64,000 nucleotides of DNA from Mycolicibacterium tusciae JS617 (GCF_000243415.2 NZ_KI912270.1:372001-436000), one strand, 5' to 3'; shown: positions 8,622 to 17,615, counted from the first letter of the stretch. Numbers and translations: made by a program. Notes: generated by a model not told the origin, from the sequence alone.

Positions 8622-8662
8622 GACCGCAGCCTACTGCGCGCCTGCCGCGCTCGTCGCGTGGT

Positions 8663-9115
<453 letters not shown>

Positions 9116-9137
9116 CTACGTCTCTACCATCAAGGCG

Positions 9138-9959
9138 ATGAGTGCGATTGACGGCGACATCCTCGAAGGCGTCTCGGCCACCACGCTGTGGACTCTGCAC
9201 AACCGCGCCAGCGAGGCCAAGCGGTCCGACGGGGTGATCCGCGATCCCTGGGCGGTCACGTTGTTCGACGCGATCTCCTACGACTACCTCAAGTTCGGTA
9301 AACCCAACCAGTCGCACGGATTGCGGGCGGTCGCCTTCGACGCCGCCGTGAGCGCCTATCTCACGGCGCACCCCAGGGCATCGGTGGTAGCGCTGGCCGA
9401 GGGGCTGCAGACCAGCTTCTGGCGGCTGGAGCGCGCCGGCGTTGCCGACCAATTGACCTGGTATTCAGTCGATCTCCCGCCCGTCATGGCACTGCGGGAA
9501 AGGCTGTTGCCCACCTACGACCGCATCGTGCCGCTGGCCCAGTCGGCGCTGGACCTGAGCTGGATGGATCGCGTCGACGACTCGCACGGGGTGTTCATCA
9601 CCGCCGAGGGGCTGCTGATGTATCTCGAACCCGACGATGCACTCTGCCTGATCCGCGACTGCGCGGCCCGCTTCCCCGGCGGGCAGATGATGTTCGACTC
9701 GATCCCGCCGTGGTTCAGTCGGCGCACCCTCAAGGGCCTCAAGCTCTCCGACCGCTACATCGCCCCGCCGATGCCGTTCTTCCTGACCCCCGACGACGCC
9801 GTCGCGCTGGCCGGTCGCATTCCCGGCGTCCGCGCCGCCCATGACAGGGCACAGCCAGCGGGGCGCGGGTTCCTATGGAAGGTGATTGCCTGGCCGCCGC
9901 TGGATCGCCTCGGCTTCTACCGGCGCAATCGCCCGAGCTACACCCTGCTGCAGTTCTAG
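9138..9959 (+). CDS. Class I SAM-dependent methyltransferase, PPM1/TIGR00027-like (copy 1)
   Basis: A 273-residue protein of the leucine-carboxyl-methyltransferase-like group expanded in mycobacteria. Visible motifs are [27 protein letters not shown] (motif I region), [33 protein letters not shown] and a C-terminal SYTLLQF. The usual GxGxDT SAM loop is altered to AEGLQTS, so cofactor binding may differ from canonical family members. Start 9138 was chosen because the longer frame from 9105 overlaps the divergent gene and family similarity begins at MSAIDGDILEGVSATTL. The second copy is at 10505-11347. This pair occupies the position of Rv1153c (from memory). Confidence 0.85.
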   Translation: MSAIDGDILEGVSATTLWTLHNRASEAKRSDGVIRDPWAVTLFDAISYDYLKFGKPNQSHGLRAVAFDAAVSAYLTAHPRASVVALAEGLQTSFWRLERAGVADQLTWYSVDLPPVMALRERLLPTYDRIVPLAQSALDLSWMDRVDDSHGVFITAEGLLMYLEPDDALCLIRDCAARFPGGQMMFDSIPPWFSRRTLKGLKLSDRYIAPPMPFFLTPDDAVALAGRIPGVRAAHDRAQPAGRGFLWKVIAWPPLDRLGFYRRNRPSYTLLQF

Positions 9960-9968
9960 GCTCACGCT

Positions 9969-10490
9969 ATGACCAGGTACGCGGGCTTTCTTCGCGGCGT
10001 CAACGTCGGCGGCGTGAACCTCAAGATGGCCGAGGTGGCCAAGGCGTTCGAAGACGCCGGATTCACCAATGTGAGAACGATTTTGGCTAGCGGCAACGTG
10101 TTGCTGGACAGCCGTGCCGGGGTGGACGCCGTCCGGAAGAAGGCGGAAAAGGCGTTGCGGGACACCTTCGGCTACGACGCCTGGGTGCTGGCCTACGACC
10201 TCGACACCGTGCGGTCGATTTCCGAGCGTTTTCCGTTCGAACGCGAGGTGGACGGGTACCACTCGTACGTCACATTCGTCACCGATGCCGATGTGCTCGA
10301 CGAACTCGCGCGCCTCGGCGAGGACGCGGGACCCGACGAGAAGATCGAGCGCGGTGAGGGCGTCATCTATTGGCAGGTTCCCAACAAGGGCACCCTGGAC
10401 ACCACGATCGGCAAGACGATGGGCAAGAAGCGCTACAAGTCGTCGACGACCACCCGCAACCTGCGGACAATCGAGAAGGTTCTGCGATAG
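9969..10490 (+). CDS. DUF1697 family protein
   Basis: A 173-residue protein of the DUF1697 family, recognised by the start YAGFLRGVNVGGVNLKMAE, the central TILASGNVLL strand, and the end TTIGKTMGKKRYKSSTTTRNLRTIEKV. The family is widespread in actinobacteria and Gram-positives; biochemical function is not known. It starts 9 bp after the first methyltransferase and ends 14 bp before the second, so all three are likely one operon. No signal peptide or membrane helix is present. Confidence 0.88.
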   Translation: MTRYAGFLRGVNVGGVNLKMAEVAKAFEDAGFTNVRTILASGNVLLDSRAGVDAVRKKAEKALRDTFGYDAWVLAYDLDTVRSISERFPFEREVDGYHSYVTFVTDADVLDELARLGEDAGPDEKIERGEGVIYWQVPNKGTLDTTIGKTMGKKRYKSSTTTRNLRTIEKVLR

Positions 10491-10504
10491 GTACATTCGG
10501 CCGT

Positions 10505-11347
10505 GTGAGTTCTGATCCGATCGCCAAGGCCGACGGCGCCGTGTTGACCGGTGTGTCCGAGACGGCGCTGTTGACGTTGCAGGTACGCGCCAACGAGGCG
10601 CGCAGGCCCGATTCGATCATCGACGACCCGATGGCGATCCGGCTCGTGGACTCCATCGATTTCGAATGGGCCAAGTTCGGGCTGAGCCGACGTCAGGACA
10701 TGGCCATTCGCACGCTGGCCTTCGACACCGAGGCACGCCGCTACCTCGCCGACCACCCGAAAGCCACTGTGGTGGCGCTGGCGGAGGGTCTGCAAACCAG
10801 CTTCTATCGCCTCGACACCGCCGGGGTGGGACATGAATTCCACTGGCTCACCGTCGATCTCCCGCCGATGATCGAGTTGCGCCGCAAGCTGCTGCCGCAG
10901 TCGGAGCGGATCGAGCTGTGTGCACAGTCGGCGCTCGACTTCAGTTGGATGGATCGGGTGGTCACCGACGACGGGGTGTTCATCACCGCCGAGGGCCTGC
11001 TGATGTACCTGCAACCCGCCGAAGCCCTCGGATTGATCGCCGCGTGTGCGGAGCGCTTCGCCGGGGGACGGATGATGTTCGACCTGCCGCCGGCCTGGTT
11101 TGCCAAGGTGATCACCCGCGGGATGCTGCGGCCGTCGTTGCGCTACCGGGTGCCGCCGATGCCGTTCAGCCGGACGCCCTCGGAGCTGGCAAACCTTGCT
11201 AACGAGGTGCCCGGCATTCGAGCGGTGCACGATTTGCCGATGCCGCCCGGACGCGGCAAAGCTTTCAACGCGGTCGTGTCGACGCTTGGGCGTGTTCGGC
11301 TGTTCGATTCCGTGCGCCCCGTGAACACGCTGCTGGAGTTCGGCTAG
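10505..11347 (+). CDS. Class I SAM-dependent methyltransferase, PPM1/TIGR00027-like (copy 2)
   Basis: A 280-residue paralogue of the protein at 9138-9959. It shares [71 protein letters not shown] and the terminal NTLLEFG. The altered SAM loop (AEGLQTS) is conserved in both copies, which suggests it is functional rather than decay. The GTG at 10505 is preferred: the longer frame starts inside the DUF1697 gene, and [23 protein letters not shown] matches copy 1. Its stop overlaps that of the convergent GntR gene in CTAG (11344-11347). Confidence 0.85.
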   Translation: MSSDPIAKADGAVLTGVSETALLTLQVRANEARRPDSIIDDPMAIRLVDSIDFEWAKFGLSRRQDMAIRTLAFDTEARRYLADHPKATVVALAEGLQTSFYRLDTAGVGHEFHWLTVDLPPMIELRRKLLPQSERIELCAQSALDFSWMDRVVTDDGVFITAEGLLMYLQPAEALGLIAACAERFAGGRMMFDLPPAWFAKVITRGMLRPSLRYRVPPMPFSRTPSELANLANEVPGIRAVHDLPMPPGRGKAFNAVVSTLGRVRLFDSVRPVNTLLEFG

Positions 11348-11709
11348 CCGAACGCGGTTTCCACATAGCGCAGTGCGTCGGCCTTGTCGATACCAAGAGC
11401 CTTGGCCGTCGACACATAGGTGTGCGCAGCGGTGGCCATCGCGGTATCGGCTGGGTCGACCCGGGCGACGAAAGTGCCGAAGCGGCCCCGGGTTTCGAGA
11501 ACGCCTGCAGTCTCCAGCTCACGGTAGGCGCGAGCCACCGTGTTGACCGCAAGACCGAGTTGGCCGGCCAGTTCGCGTACGGTGGGCAACCGGGTGCCCG
11601 GTGGCAGCCGACCGTCGCGAACGCCGTCGATGATCTGTGTCCTGAGCTGGTCAAACAGTGGGCCCGATGCGCCATGGTCGATGCAAACCCAATCCCCCAG
11701 CTTGGTCAC
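11344..11709 (-). CDS. GntR-family regulator, YtrA-like short type
   Basis: A 121-residue regulator with a complete winged helix ([65 protein letters not shown]) followed by a C-terminal helical tail of only about 40 residues. That is the architecture of the YtrA subfamily, in which the tail mediates dimerisation. GTG 11709 was chosen over a TTG at 11727 because it gives the 121-aa length I recall for Rv1152. It is divergent from cobB with 35 bp between starts, so it may control both itself and the sirtuin. Confidence 0.85.
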   Translation of the reverse strand: MTKLGDWVCIDHGASGPLFDQLRTQIIDGVRDGRLPPGTRLPTVRELAGQLGLAVNTVARAYRELETAGVLETRGRFGTFVARVDPADTAMATAAHTYVSTAKALGIDKADALRYVETAFG

Positions 11710-11744
11710 GTGCTCAGTATCGCCCAAACAGCTACTTTGGTCAT

Positions 11745-12461
11745 GTGCAAGTTACGGTCCTCAGCGGCGCCGGCATCTCCGCGGAGAGCGGTGTGCCGAC
11801 GTTCCGCGACGTTGAGACCGGTTTGTGGGCCAAGGTCGACCCCTACGATATTTCGAGTTCAGAGGGCTGGCAGGCGAACCCCGAGCGGGTGTGGGCCTGG
11901 TACCTGTGGCGTCACTACATGATGCGCTCGGTTGGACCCAACGACGGCCACCGGGCCGTGGCGGCCTGGCAGGATTTCGCCGAGGTGCACGTAGTCACTC
12001 AGAACGTCGACAATCTGCATGAGCGCGCTGGCAGCACGAACGTCTATCACCTACATGGCAGCCTGTTCGAATTCCGTTGTGATCGCTGCCAATCCGCGTA
12101 CACCGCCGAGCTACCGGCCATGGCCAAACCGGTGGAGGCAGTCGATCCCCCGCGGTGCGAAGTGTGCGGCGGATTGATCCGGCCCAACGTCGTCTGGTTC
12201 GGGGAGGCACTACCCGACGATGAATGGCAGCGCTCGATCGATGCCGTCGCAGGAGCCGACCTCGTGATCGTGGTCGGCACGTCGTCGATCGTCTATCCCG
12301 CCGCGGGGCTGCCGGAGATGGCGCTGGCCAACGGCAAGGTGGTCATCGAGGTCAACCCTGAGCCCACGCCACTGTCCGCCGCCGCGACGGTGTCGCTGCG
12401 TGAGACCGCGGCGGGTGCGTTGCCCGGCCTTCTGCAGAGGTTGCCCGCGCTGCTCGGCTAG
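11745..12461 (+). CDS. cobB: NAD-dependent protein deacylase (sirtuin)
   Basis: A 238-residue class III sirtuin. It carries the NAD-binding [15 protein letters not shown], the [12 protein letters not shown] motif, catalytic His in [10 protein letters not shown], and a zinc module with CDRC and CEVC pairs. The sequence [12 protein letters not shown] provides the Tyr-x-x-Arg pair that in E. coli CobB recognises succinyl and malonyl groups, so desuccinylase as well as deacetylase activity is expected. A likely target class is acyl-CoA synthetases (family knowledge). GTG 11745 starts at [10 protein letters not shown]; the open frame upstream overlaps the GntR gene. The first copy of the 60-bp repeat covers its last 10 nt. 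Confidence 0.92.
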   Translation: MQVTVLSGAGISAESGVPTFRDVETGLWAKVDPYDISSSEGWQANPERVWAWYLWRHYMMRSVGPNDGHRAVAAWQDFAEVHVVTQNVDNLHERAGSTNVYHLHGSLFEFRCDRCQSAYTAELPAMAKPVEAVDPPRCEVCGGLIRPNVVWFGEALPDDEWQRSIDAVAGADLVIVVGTSSIVYPAAGLPEMALANGKVVIEVNPEPTPLSAAATVSLRETAAGALPGLLQRLPALLG

Positions 12462-12511
12462 GGATTTGTGTGCGTTTTGGTGCGGCTACCGCACGCGGAC
12501 GCACACAAGTC
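12452..12511 (+). repeat. 60-bp direct repeat, copy 1, containing a nested palindrome
   Basis: This is identical over 60 bp to positions 13407-13466. The repeat includes the last bases of cobB (GCTCGGCTAG) and then a nested palindrome at 12466-12508: outer arms TTGTGTGCGT and ACGCACACAA, inner arms GTGCGG and CCGCAC around a CTA loop. The structure could fold as a stem-loop in RNA or a cruciform in DNA. It sits directly after the cobB stop, where a terminator would be expected, but lacks a U tract. Confidence 0.9.
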
Positions 12512-12552
12512 GCCGAAGTGGGAACCGGTTCGCGGGCCACCGCGTCGAACAC

Positions 12553-13416
12553 ATGATGTTGGTCGTCGATGATTACTTGCGCAGGCACGACGGTGTTATC
12601 ACCCTCGCACAGGCTCGGCTCGCTGGATTGAGCCGCGACGGTACCGGCAGGCGAGTCCGCGACGGAAGGTGGCGGCGCTGCTCCCCTGGCGTGTTCTTCG
12701 CGAACGACCGCCCGTTCACCGATGCGGCACGCGTAAGAGCCGCAGTGTGGGGTTACGGGCCCGAAGCAACCGCTAGTGGGCTGTCAGCAGCGTGGTGGCA
12801 CGGCCTGTCGAAGTTCGCGCCAGGCGTCGTTGAAGTGACGGTACCGAGAACTAGCCACCATCCCCACCGTTCGGGCGTCCGAATGCGGCGACGTGATTTG
12901 ACACGAAGTGACGTCGTTGAGCGAAATGGACTGAGAGTCACGGAGTTTGCACTGACAGTGATTGAGGCTGCCGTCCGGCATCGCAGTGGTTCGGTGTTGA
13001 TGGATTCCGCCCAGCAGCGCGAGGTGGAGCTGCGTGAGCTTTGGCGCGCGCATCTACGCAATGTGGGCCGCCACGGATCACCCGCCGCACGGCGCCTCCT
13101 GCAGGCGGCATCCGACGGCGCCCGCTCAGAGGCCGAGCGTCTCCTGGTGAGGCTCCTCCGGGAAGCGGGCATCAAGGGATGGCGGGCGAACCATGCGGTC
13201 GGTGGGTACAAGGTCGACGTCGCATTCCCCGCGCATATGGTAGCTATCGAAGTCGACGGCTGGGCATTCCACAGCGGTGCGGAAGTCTTCGTGAAGGATC
13301 GAAATCGGCAGAATGCGATCGCATTGCTCGGGTGGAAAGTCCTCCGCTTCACATGGTTTGACCTCACCGAGTACCCGCAGCGAGTGATCGCCGAGATCAA
13401 GCACGCGCTCGGCTAG
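12553..13416 (+). CDS. DUF559/Vsr-fold nuclease-like protein with AbiEi-like N-terminus
   Basis: A 287-residue protein. The N-terminus (VVDDYLRRHDGVITLAQARLAGLSRDGTGRRVRDGRWRRCSPGVF) resembles the winged-helix start of AbiEi-type antitoxins. The C-terminal 95 residues form a DUF559 restriction-endonuclease-like fold with DVAFP, AIEVDG and a Lys/Arg-rich helix after it, plus GWKVLRFTW. This two-part layout is common in actinobacteria. Its role is unknown; nuclease activity and a defence function are inferences. ATG 12553 (or 12556) was chosen because the longer frame starts inside cobB. The gene is framed precisely by the two 60-bp repeats, and its last codons are part of copy 2, suggesting it moved as a unit. 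Confidence 0.82.
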   Translation: MMLVVDDYLRRHDGVITLAQARLAGLSRDGTGRRVRDGRWRRCSPGVFFANDRPFTDAARVRAAVWGYGPEATASGLSAAWWHGLSKFAPGVVEVTVPRTSHHPHRSGVRMRRRDLTRSDVVERNGLRVTEFALTVIEAAVRHRSGSVLMDSAQQREVELRELWRAHLRNVGRHGSPAARRLLQAASDGARSEAERLLVRLLREAGIKGWRANHAVGGYKVDVAFPAHMVAIEVDGWAFHSGAEVFVKDRNRQNAIALLGWKVLRFTWFDLTEYPQRVIAEIKHALG

Positions 13417-13466
13417 GGATTTGTGTGCGTTTTGGTGCGGCTACCGCACGCGGACGCACACAAGTC
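13407..13466 (+). repeat. 60-bp direct repeat, copy 2, containing a nested palindrome
   Basis: A perfect copy of 12452-12511, 955 bp downstream. It supplies the stop codon of the DUF559 gene (GCTCGGCTAG) and the palindrome at 13421-13463. It ends one base inside the stop codon of the convergent methyltransferase (stop at 13465-13467), so it lies exactly between two convergent genes, where it may act as a bidirectional terminator. Confidence 0.9.
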
Positions 13467-14115
13467 ACAGCTTGGCCGCGCGGCCGATCGCGAACTCGGC
13501 CACCGGCAGCGGCACCCACCTCGGCATCGTCCACTCACGCCGCGCGCCCGAGACCGCGAACCCGGCGTTGGTGATGGCTTGTTCGGTGTGCCGATGCGTG
13601 TGGCAGTTGCCGAGCATCCGCGGCCAGACCGTGGCATCGGCGAACTTCTGCAGGCCTGCGCGCGCCCCGCTGCTGGCAATGTGCTCGAGGTAACGAAGCT
13701 CCCCTCCGGGGCGCAACAACGAATGCAGCTCCCGCAGAACACTTTCAGGATCGGAGACCGAGCACAGAACGAGCGAGCACACCACCGCGTCGAACGGCGC
13801 GCTGTCGAACGGCTCTCGGCCGGATGCCATGTACTGCTCCACCGTGTCCGTGCTGACGGTGACGGGCACCGGCGCCGTAGCCGCGGCCTGCTGCGCAAGC
13901 TGCGCCAATCGACGCTCGGGCTCGACGGCCACCACCTCCGTCACCGTGTCGGGGTAGAACTCGAAGTTCGTCCCCGTGCCCGCACCGACTTCAAGCACGC
14001 GACCGGTCAGGCCGGCGAGGTTCTCCCGCCGCAGCAGCCGAATGGCATCGGTCTCGTGCGCCGACATCACCGTCCACAACCGGGCGAAGAACGGATTATT
14101 GACTGTGTCCTGCAT
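13465..14115 (-). CDS. Class I SAM-dependent methyltransferase (METTL7-like)
   Basis: A 216-residue methyltransferase with intact SAM motifs: VLEVGAGTGTNFEFYP (motif I), VVAVEPERRL (motif II), FDAVVCSLVLCSV (motif IV) and LLRPGGELRYLEH. The last part, GCHTHRHTEQAI, resembles the METTL7/thiol-methyltransferase-like branch and mycobacterial lipid methyltransferases; the substrate is not readable. It overlaps the tetR gene upstream by 20 nt and is the third gene of an mmpL-tetR-methyltransferase operon. It may occupy the place of Rv1147 (from memory). Confidence 0.85.
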   Translation of the reverse strand: MQDTVNNPFFARLWTVMSAHETDAIRLLRRENLAGLTGRVLEVGAGTGTNFEFYPDTVTEVVAVEPERRLAQLAQQAAATAPVPVTVSTDTVEQYMASGREPFDSAPFDAVVCSLVLCSVSDPESVLRELHSLLRPGGELRYLEHIASSGARAGLQKFADATVWPRMLGNCHTHRHTEQAITNAGFAVSGARREWTMPRWVPLPVAEFAIGRAAKL

Positions 14116-14776
14116 CCAGCATTCCCTTCAACTGGGCTATGGCGTCCTGCGGTGCCATCGCGGGTCCGATCGCGCCACACACGATCTCGCCGACGACGAC
14201 GGCTTTCAGCACCCGGTCGGCGAACTCTTCGGTCTCACCCCACGGTAGATAGGGCCGTGAGATCAACATCGCCGCCACGCCGTGCGCAGCAGTCCACAGT
14301 TCCAGTGCGATGCTGGTCGAATCGCTTTCCGGCAGGATGCCTTCAGTCATCAACAACTCGACCGTGTTGCGGATATGGATGAACGCCGAATTGTTCAGCA
14401 TCACATCCACGTCGCTGCCCGGCCGACCCTCGCCCATCGTGGCAATTCGGTACAGCTCAGGGGTTTTCACCGCGAAACGCACATAGGCCAGCCCCTGTGC
14501 GCGCAGCGCATCGATGGCGGAGGGCTGATGGGCGGCGGCAGCCTGCATCTCCTCGTCGAGCTTCTCGAAATACCGTGCGCACACCGCATCCAGCAGCGCG
14601 TCCTTATGAGTGAAGTGCAAATAGATCGAGGGTGGTGTCACTCCGACGCGTTGCGCTACCGATCGGATGGATACCTCTTTGGCGTGACCGGTTTCCAGCA
14701 CGAGATCGGTCGTCGCGTCGAGAATCTCGTCGCGGAGTTGCTCACCCGATCCGCGGGGCGCGCGCCGCCGTTTCAT
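14096..14776 (-). CDS. TetR-family regulator of the mmpL operon
   Basis: A 226-residue TetR protein. The helix-turn-helix lies at about residues 18-60 (REILDATTDLVLETGH, then SIRSVAQRVGVTPPSIYLHFTHKDALLDAV). The C-terminal ligand domain resembles the TetR_C groups found with transporters. It overlaps the mmpL stop by 4 nt and the methyltransferase start by 20 nt, so it is produced from the same transcript. The perfect inverted repeat at 17106-17126, 36 bp ahead of the mmpL start, is the obvious autoregulatory operator (inference). Confidence 0.88.
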   Translation of the reverse strand: MKRRRAPRGSGEQLRDEILDATTDLVLETGHAKEVSIRSVAQRVGVTPPSIYLHFTHKDALLDAVCARYFEKLDEEMQAAAAHQPSAIDALRAQGLAYVRFAVKTPELYRIATMGEGRPGSDVDVMLNNSAFIHIRNTVELLMTEGILPESDSTSIALELWTAAHGVAAMLISRPYLPWGETEEFADRVLKAVVVGEIVCGAIGPAMAPQDAIAQLKGMLDAGHSQ

Positions 14777-17070
14777 CGGGCGGGCTCGACCGTCGGTCTT
14801 TCGGCAAGCGCAGGATCGTCAGGGGACTCGCTGATGCCGATCCGCTCGTGCAGCTTGACCAGGGGTTTGGGCGCCCACCAATTCCACCGTCCGAGCATGT
14901 GCATGAACGCGGGGACCAACGCCATACGAACCAGTGTGGCATCGGCGATGATGGCCAGCGTCATACCGACGCCCATCATCTTCATGAAGGCCACCTGAGC
15001 GGCGATCAGTGCGGCGAACGAAATGGACATCAACAGCGCGGCCGCCGTGACGACGCGTCCGGTCTTGGCCAGACCGAGTGCGACGCTTTCGTCACTGCGC
15101 GCGCGAGGAGCAATCGGGGTTCCGTCCGCGCGGGTCTTGGGAGACTTCAACCAGAATTCGCGGATCCGGGAAACCAAGAACACCTCGTAGTCCATCGACA
15201 ACCCGAACGCGATGCAGAACAACAGCACCGGCAGGTTCGCGACCAGAGTTCCGGTCGGGGTGGTGCCAAACGCACCCAGGTGGCCGTCCTGGAAGATCCA
15301 CACCAGCGCGCCGAACGCGGCGGTCAGCGATAACACGTTGAGCACCAACGCCTTCAGCGGAAGAACCACGCTGCCGGTTAGCAGGAACAGCAGCACGAAT
15401 GTGATTGCCGCGATCACGCCGAGCACCAGCGGTAGCCGTGACGTGATCGCCTGCGCACTATCGCGATTGATCTGCGCGAGCCCGGTGACAAGTACCGGTT
15501 TTCCATTCGGCGAGGTGACGGCGTGCACCGCGTCGAGCTGGGTGTCGGAGGCGTCGGTGAACAGCGGCGCGGAGCTGCCGATGGTGAAGAAGGCGCTGCC
15601 GTCCTTCATCCCGGTGGCCGCGGCGGGCGGGCCCGCCAGCTGACCGTCGACGAACGACCCGCCGGGAGCGGATACCGACGACACGTCAGCCACCCGTGAC
15701 AACGCCGCCGCGTAGCGATCCAGTTCGGTCGGGGCCAACCCCGCCGCGTCAGGTATCACGACGGTGACGTTGGTCGACGAGTCGACGGCGAACGCGCTGC
15801 GCAGATCGTCACCGACCTCGCGCGCCGACGCGGATTGCGGCAGTACCCTATCGTCCGGGAAGCCCCACTTGATTCCCAGGAAGGGTGCGCCGAGCAGGAG
15901 GAGCAAGGTGATGATGACCACGGCGACGGGAATCGACCGGCGCATAACGAATTTCGTGCTGCGGTACCAGAACATCTGCTCGACCGGCTTGCGCACGGGT
16001 TCGGGCCGACCGAGCAGGTAGCGGAACAGTCGACGGGTGTCCAGCGCGTCGAGCCGGTCTCCGAGTAGGACTATGGCCGCGGGCGCCACCACGATCGCGG
16101 CCACGGCCGCGAAGGTGACCACGGCGATCCCCGCATAGGCGAACGACTTGAGGAAGTACATCGGGAACAGCACCATCGCCACCATCGACAGCGCGACGGT
16201 CAGCGCCGAGAACAGCACCGTCCGGCCGGCAGTCGTCATCGTGCGGATCAGCGCCCGGTCTCGGTCCGCGCCGTCGGCCAGCTCGTCGCGGTACCTGCTG
16301 ATGATGAGCAGCGTGTAGTCGATGGCAAGCGCCAAACCCATTGCGATGGTGAGGTTCATCGCGAAGATGGACACATCGGTGACATACGTGGTTGCACGGA
16401 GCACGGCCATCGATCCGAGGATCGCGAACCCACCAACAGCCAGGGGCAGCGCCGCGGCCAGTAGGCCGCCGAACACCCAGACCAACACGATGAAGCTCAG
16501 CGGGATCGCGATGGCTTCCATCATCAGCAGATCTTTTTCGCTCTGCGCGTTGATCTGCACGTAGGTCATCGCCACACCGCCCGCCCGTACTGTCACGCCG
16601 TCGCGGTCGTGCACAAGCCTGTCGGTGAGTTCTTTGGCGTGCTTCTGGGCGCCGCTTTCCCCGCCGGTGATGCCGGCGACGATCAGACCGGTCTTGCCGT
16701 CCTTGCTGACCAACGCCGGCGCGGCTGACTGTGGCGCTGTCCACGCCGAGGTCACCTGTCCGACGCTCGGTGACTCCTGCAGCTGCGTGACGATGTCGGT
16801 GGCGACCGCGCGGGCCGCGGGACTCTGGGCGCCGGCGGCTGCGCTGTCGTCGGTAAGGCTGATCACCAGCTCCATGTCGCCCTGGCCGAACTTGTCGACC
16901 AGCAGCTGCGTCGCCTGCGCCGACTCCGACGTGGGGTCCTGGAAGCCGCCGGCGGACAGGCTCTTGGCGACCGGGATGCCGAAGATTCCGCAGGCCACCA
17001 TGACGAGTGCCGCGATGGCCACGATGCGCCGCGGTGCCCTGATCGCCAGGCCTGCGATGCGTTCAAGCAC
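14773..17070 (-). CDS. MmpL/RND-family transporter
   Basis: A 765-residue MMPL protein with two repeats of one plus five membrane helices and two large periplasmic domains. The proton-relay region is visible in the first half as MGLALAIDYTLLIISRYRDELADG and in the second as AFGLSMDYEVFLVSRIREFW. At about 765 residues it belongs to the shorter YdfJ-like branch rather than the 950-residue lipid-export MmpLs. Members export lipids, siderophores or drugs. The position resembles mmpL13, which is split in M. tuberculosis (from memory); here the frame is intact. It starts at GTG 17070, just downstream of the operator. Confidence 0.9.
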   Translation of the reverse strand: MLERIAGLAIRAPRRIVAIAALVMVACGIFGIPVAKSLSAGGFQDPTSESAQATQLLVDKFGQGDMELVISLTDDSAAAGAQSPAARAVATDIVTQLQESPSVGQVTSAWTAPQSAAPALVSKDGKTGLIVAGITGGESGAQKHAKELTDRLVHDRDGVTVRAGGVAMTYVQINAQSEKDLLMMEAIAIPLSFIVLVWVFGGLLAAALPLAVGGFAILGSMAVLRATTYVTDVSIFAMNLTIAMGLALAIDYTLLIISRYRDELADGADRDRALIRTMTTAGRTVLFSALTVALSMVAMVLFPMYFLKSFAYAGIAVVTFAAVAAIVVAPAAIVLLGDRLDALDTRRLFRYLLGRPEPVRKPVEQMFWYRSTKFVMRRSIPVAVVIITLLLLLGAPFLGIKWGFPDDRVLPQSASAREVGDDLRSAFAVDSSTNVTVVIPDAAGLAPTELDRYAAALSRVADVSSVSAPGGSFVDGQLAGPPAAATGMKDGSAFFTIGSSAPLFTDASDTQLDAVHAVTSPNGKPVLVTGLAQINRDSAQAITSRLPLVLGVIAAITFVLLFLLTGSVVLPLKALVLNVLSLTAAFGALVWIFQDGHLGAFGTTPTGTLVANLPVLLFCIAFGLSMDYEVFLVSRIREFWLKSPKTRADGTPIAPRARSDESVALGLAKTGRVVTAAALLMSISFAALIAAQVAFMKMMGVGMTLAIIADATLVRMALVPAFMHMLGRWNWWAPKPLVKLHERIGISESPDDPALAERPTVEPAR

Positions 17071-17105
17071 GTCGCGTCCTCCCGTAAGCCGGTGAATACC
17101 GTCGG

Positions 17106-17126
17106 TAACTTATCAACGATAAGTTA
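17106..17126. promoter_or_regulatory. Perfect inverted repeat, probable TetR operator
   Basis: The two 9-bp arms TAACTTATC and GATAAGTTA are exact reverse complements separated by three bases. This AT-rich site in GC-rich DNA lies 36 bp upstream of the mmpL start. It has the size typical of TetR operators, and the operon encodes its own TetR protein. Confidence 0.8.
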
Positions 17127-17265
17127 GGGCTGCAACGCTTCCCTTCCTTAAGTACGCTGCGGAACGGTCCCACGTTCAACGATTCGGCCCCTGGCCGGGA
17201 TTCTGACGTGGATTTTGCCGAACGGACCAACCCGACCCACGTCAGCGCCCCGACCAGCCAATACT

Positions 17266-17314
17266 TACTCACGAGTAGTCACGGACCCTACTGCCGGGTA
17301 GTGACGGACCCTAC
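17266..17314. promoter_or_regulatory. Palindrome and 23-bp-spaced direct repeats
   Basis: The stretch begins with the palindrome TACTC-AC-GAGTA (17266-17277). Two 16-bp copies, TAGTCACGGACCCTAC at 17276 and TAGTGACGGACCCTAC at 17299, then follow with a single mismatch and a 23-bp period. It lies 53 bp upstream of the small ORF at 17367 and could bind a regulator of it. Binding is inferred only from symmetry. Confidence 0.5.
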
Positions 17315-17366
17315 CCGGCGGTAAGAATTGCCACCATTTTCCGAAACGTGACTCAAAGAACTCTTA

Positions 17367-17522
17367 ATGGTGATGGTTACTGTTCAGTACATGTGGATCG
17401 ACGACACCAGTGCTGATGTCATCAAGGTTGACTTCGAGGCGCTCTACCACGGTGATTTCCTGGTAGAGGGCGACACCTCGGAGCAGCTCGACGACGAGCA
17501 CACGCTGCCAACCGCGGTTTGA
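17367..17522 (+). CDS. Candidate small protein (51 aa), unknown
   Basis: An ORF of 51 codons that was not obvious because it is short. It begins MVMVTVQYMWIDDTSADV, is acidic overall, contains DFEALYHGDFLVEGDTSEQ and ends TLPTAV. G/C dominates third codon positions in its second half, as in real genes here. A stem-loop follows the stop by 6 bp, and repeats lie upstream. The ribosome-binding site is weak; ATG 17373 or 17391 may be the true start. No family was recognised, and it could be a small regulatory or precursor peptide. It fills much of the otherwise gene-free 545 bp between mmpL and the monooxygenase gene. Confidence 0.4.
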   Translation: MVMVTVQYMWIDDTSADVIKVDFEALYHGDFLVEGDTSEQLDDEHTLPTAV

Positions 17523-17528
17523 TATAAC

Positions 17529-17547
17529 GCGTGCCCAGTGGGCGCGC
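17529..17547 (+). terminator. Stem-loop after the small ORF
   Basis: GCGTGCCC-AGT-GGGCGCGC forms an 8-bp stem with one G-U pair and a 3-base loop, starting 6 bp after the stop codon at 17522. Only a short TT follows, so it is a weak intrinsic terminator candidate, as is usual in mycobacteria. A second hairpin, GCCCC-AGTGC-GGGGC, lies at 17566-17580 and could serve the convergent monooxygenase gene. Confidence 0.45.
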
Positions 17548-17615
17548 GTTCGTCCGCGGCGGTTTGCCCCAGTGCGGGGCCCAGTTCGTTGTTTCCTGTT
17601 TCGTAAAATCCCGTC

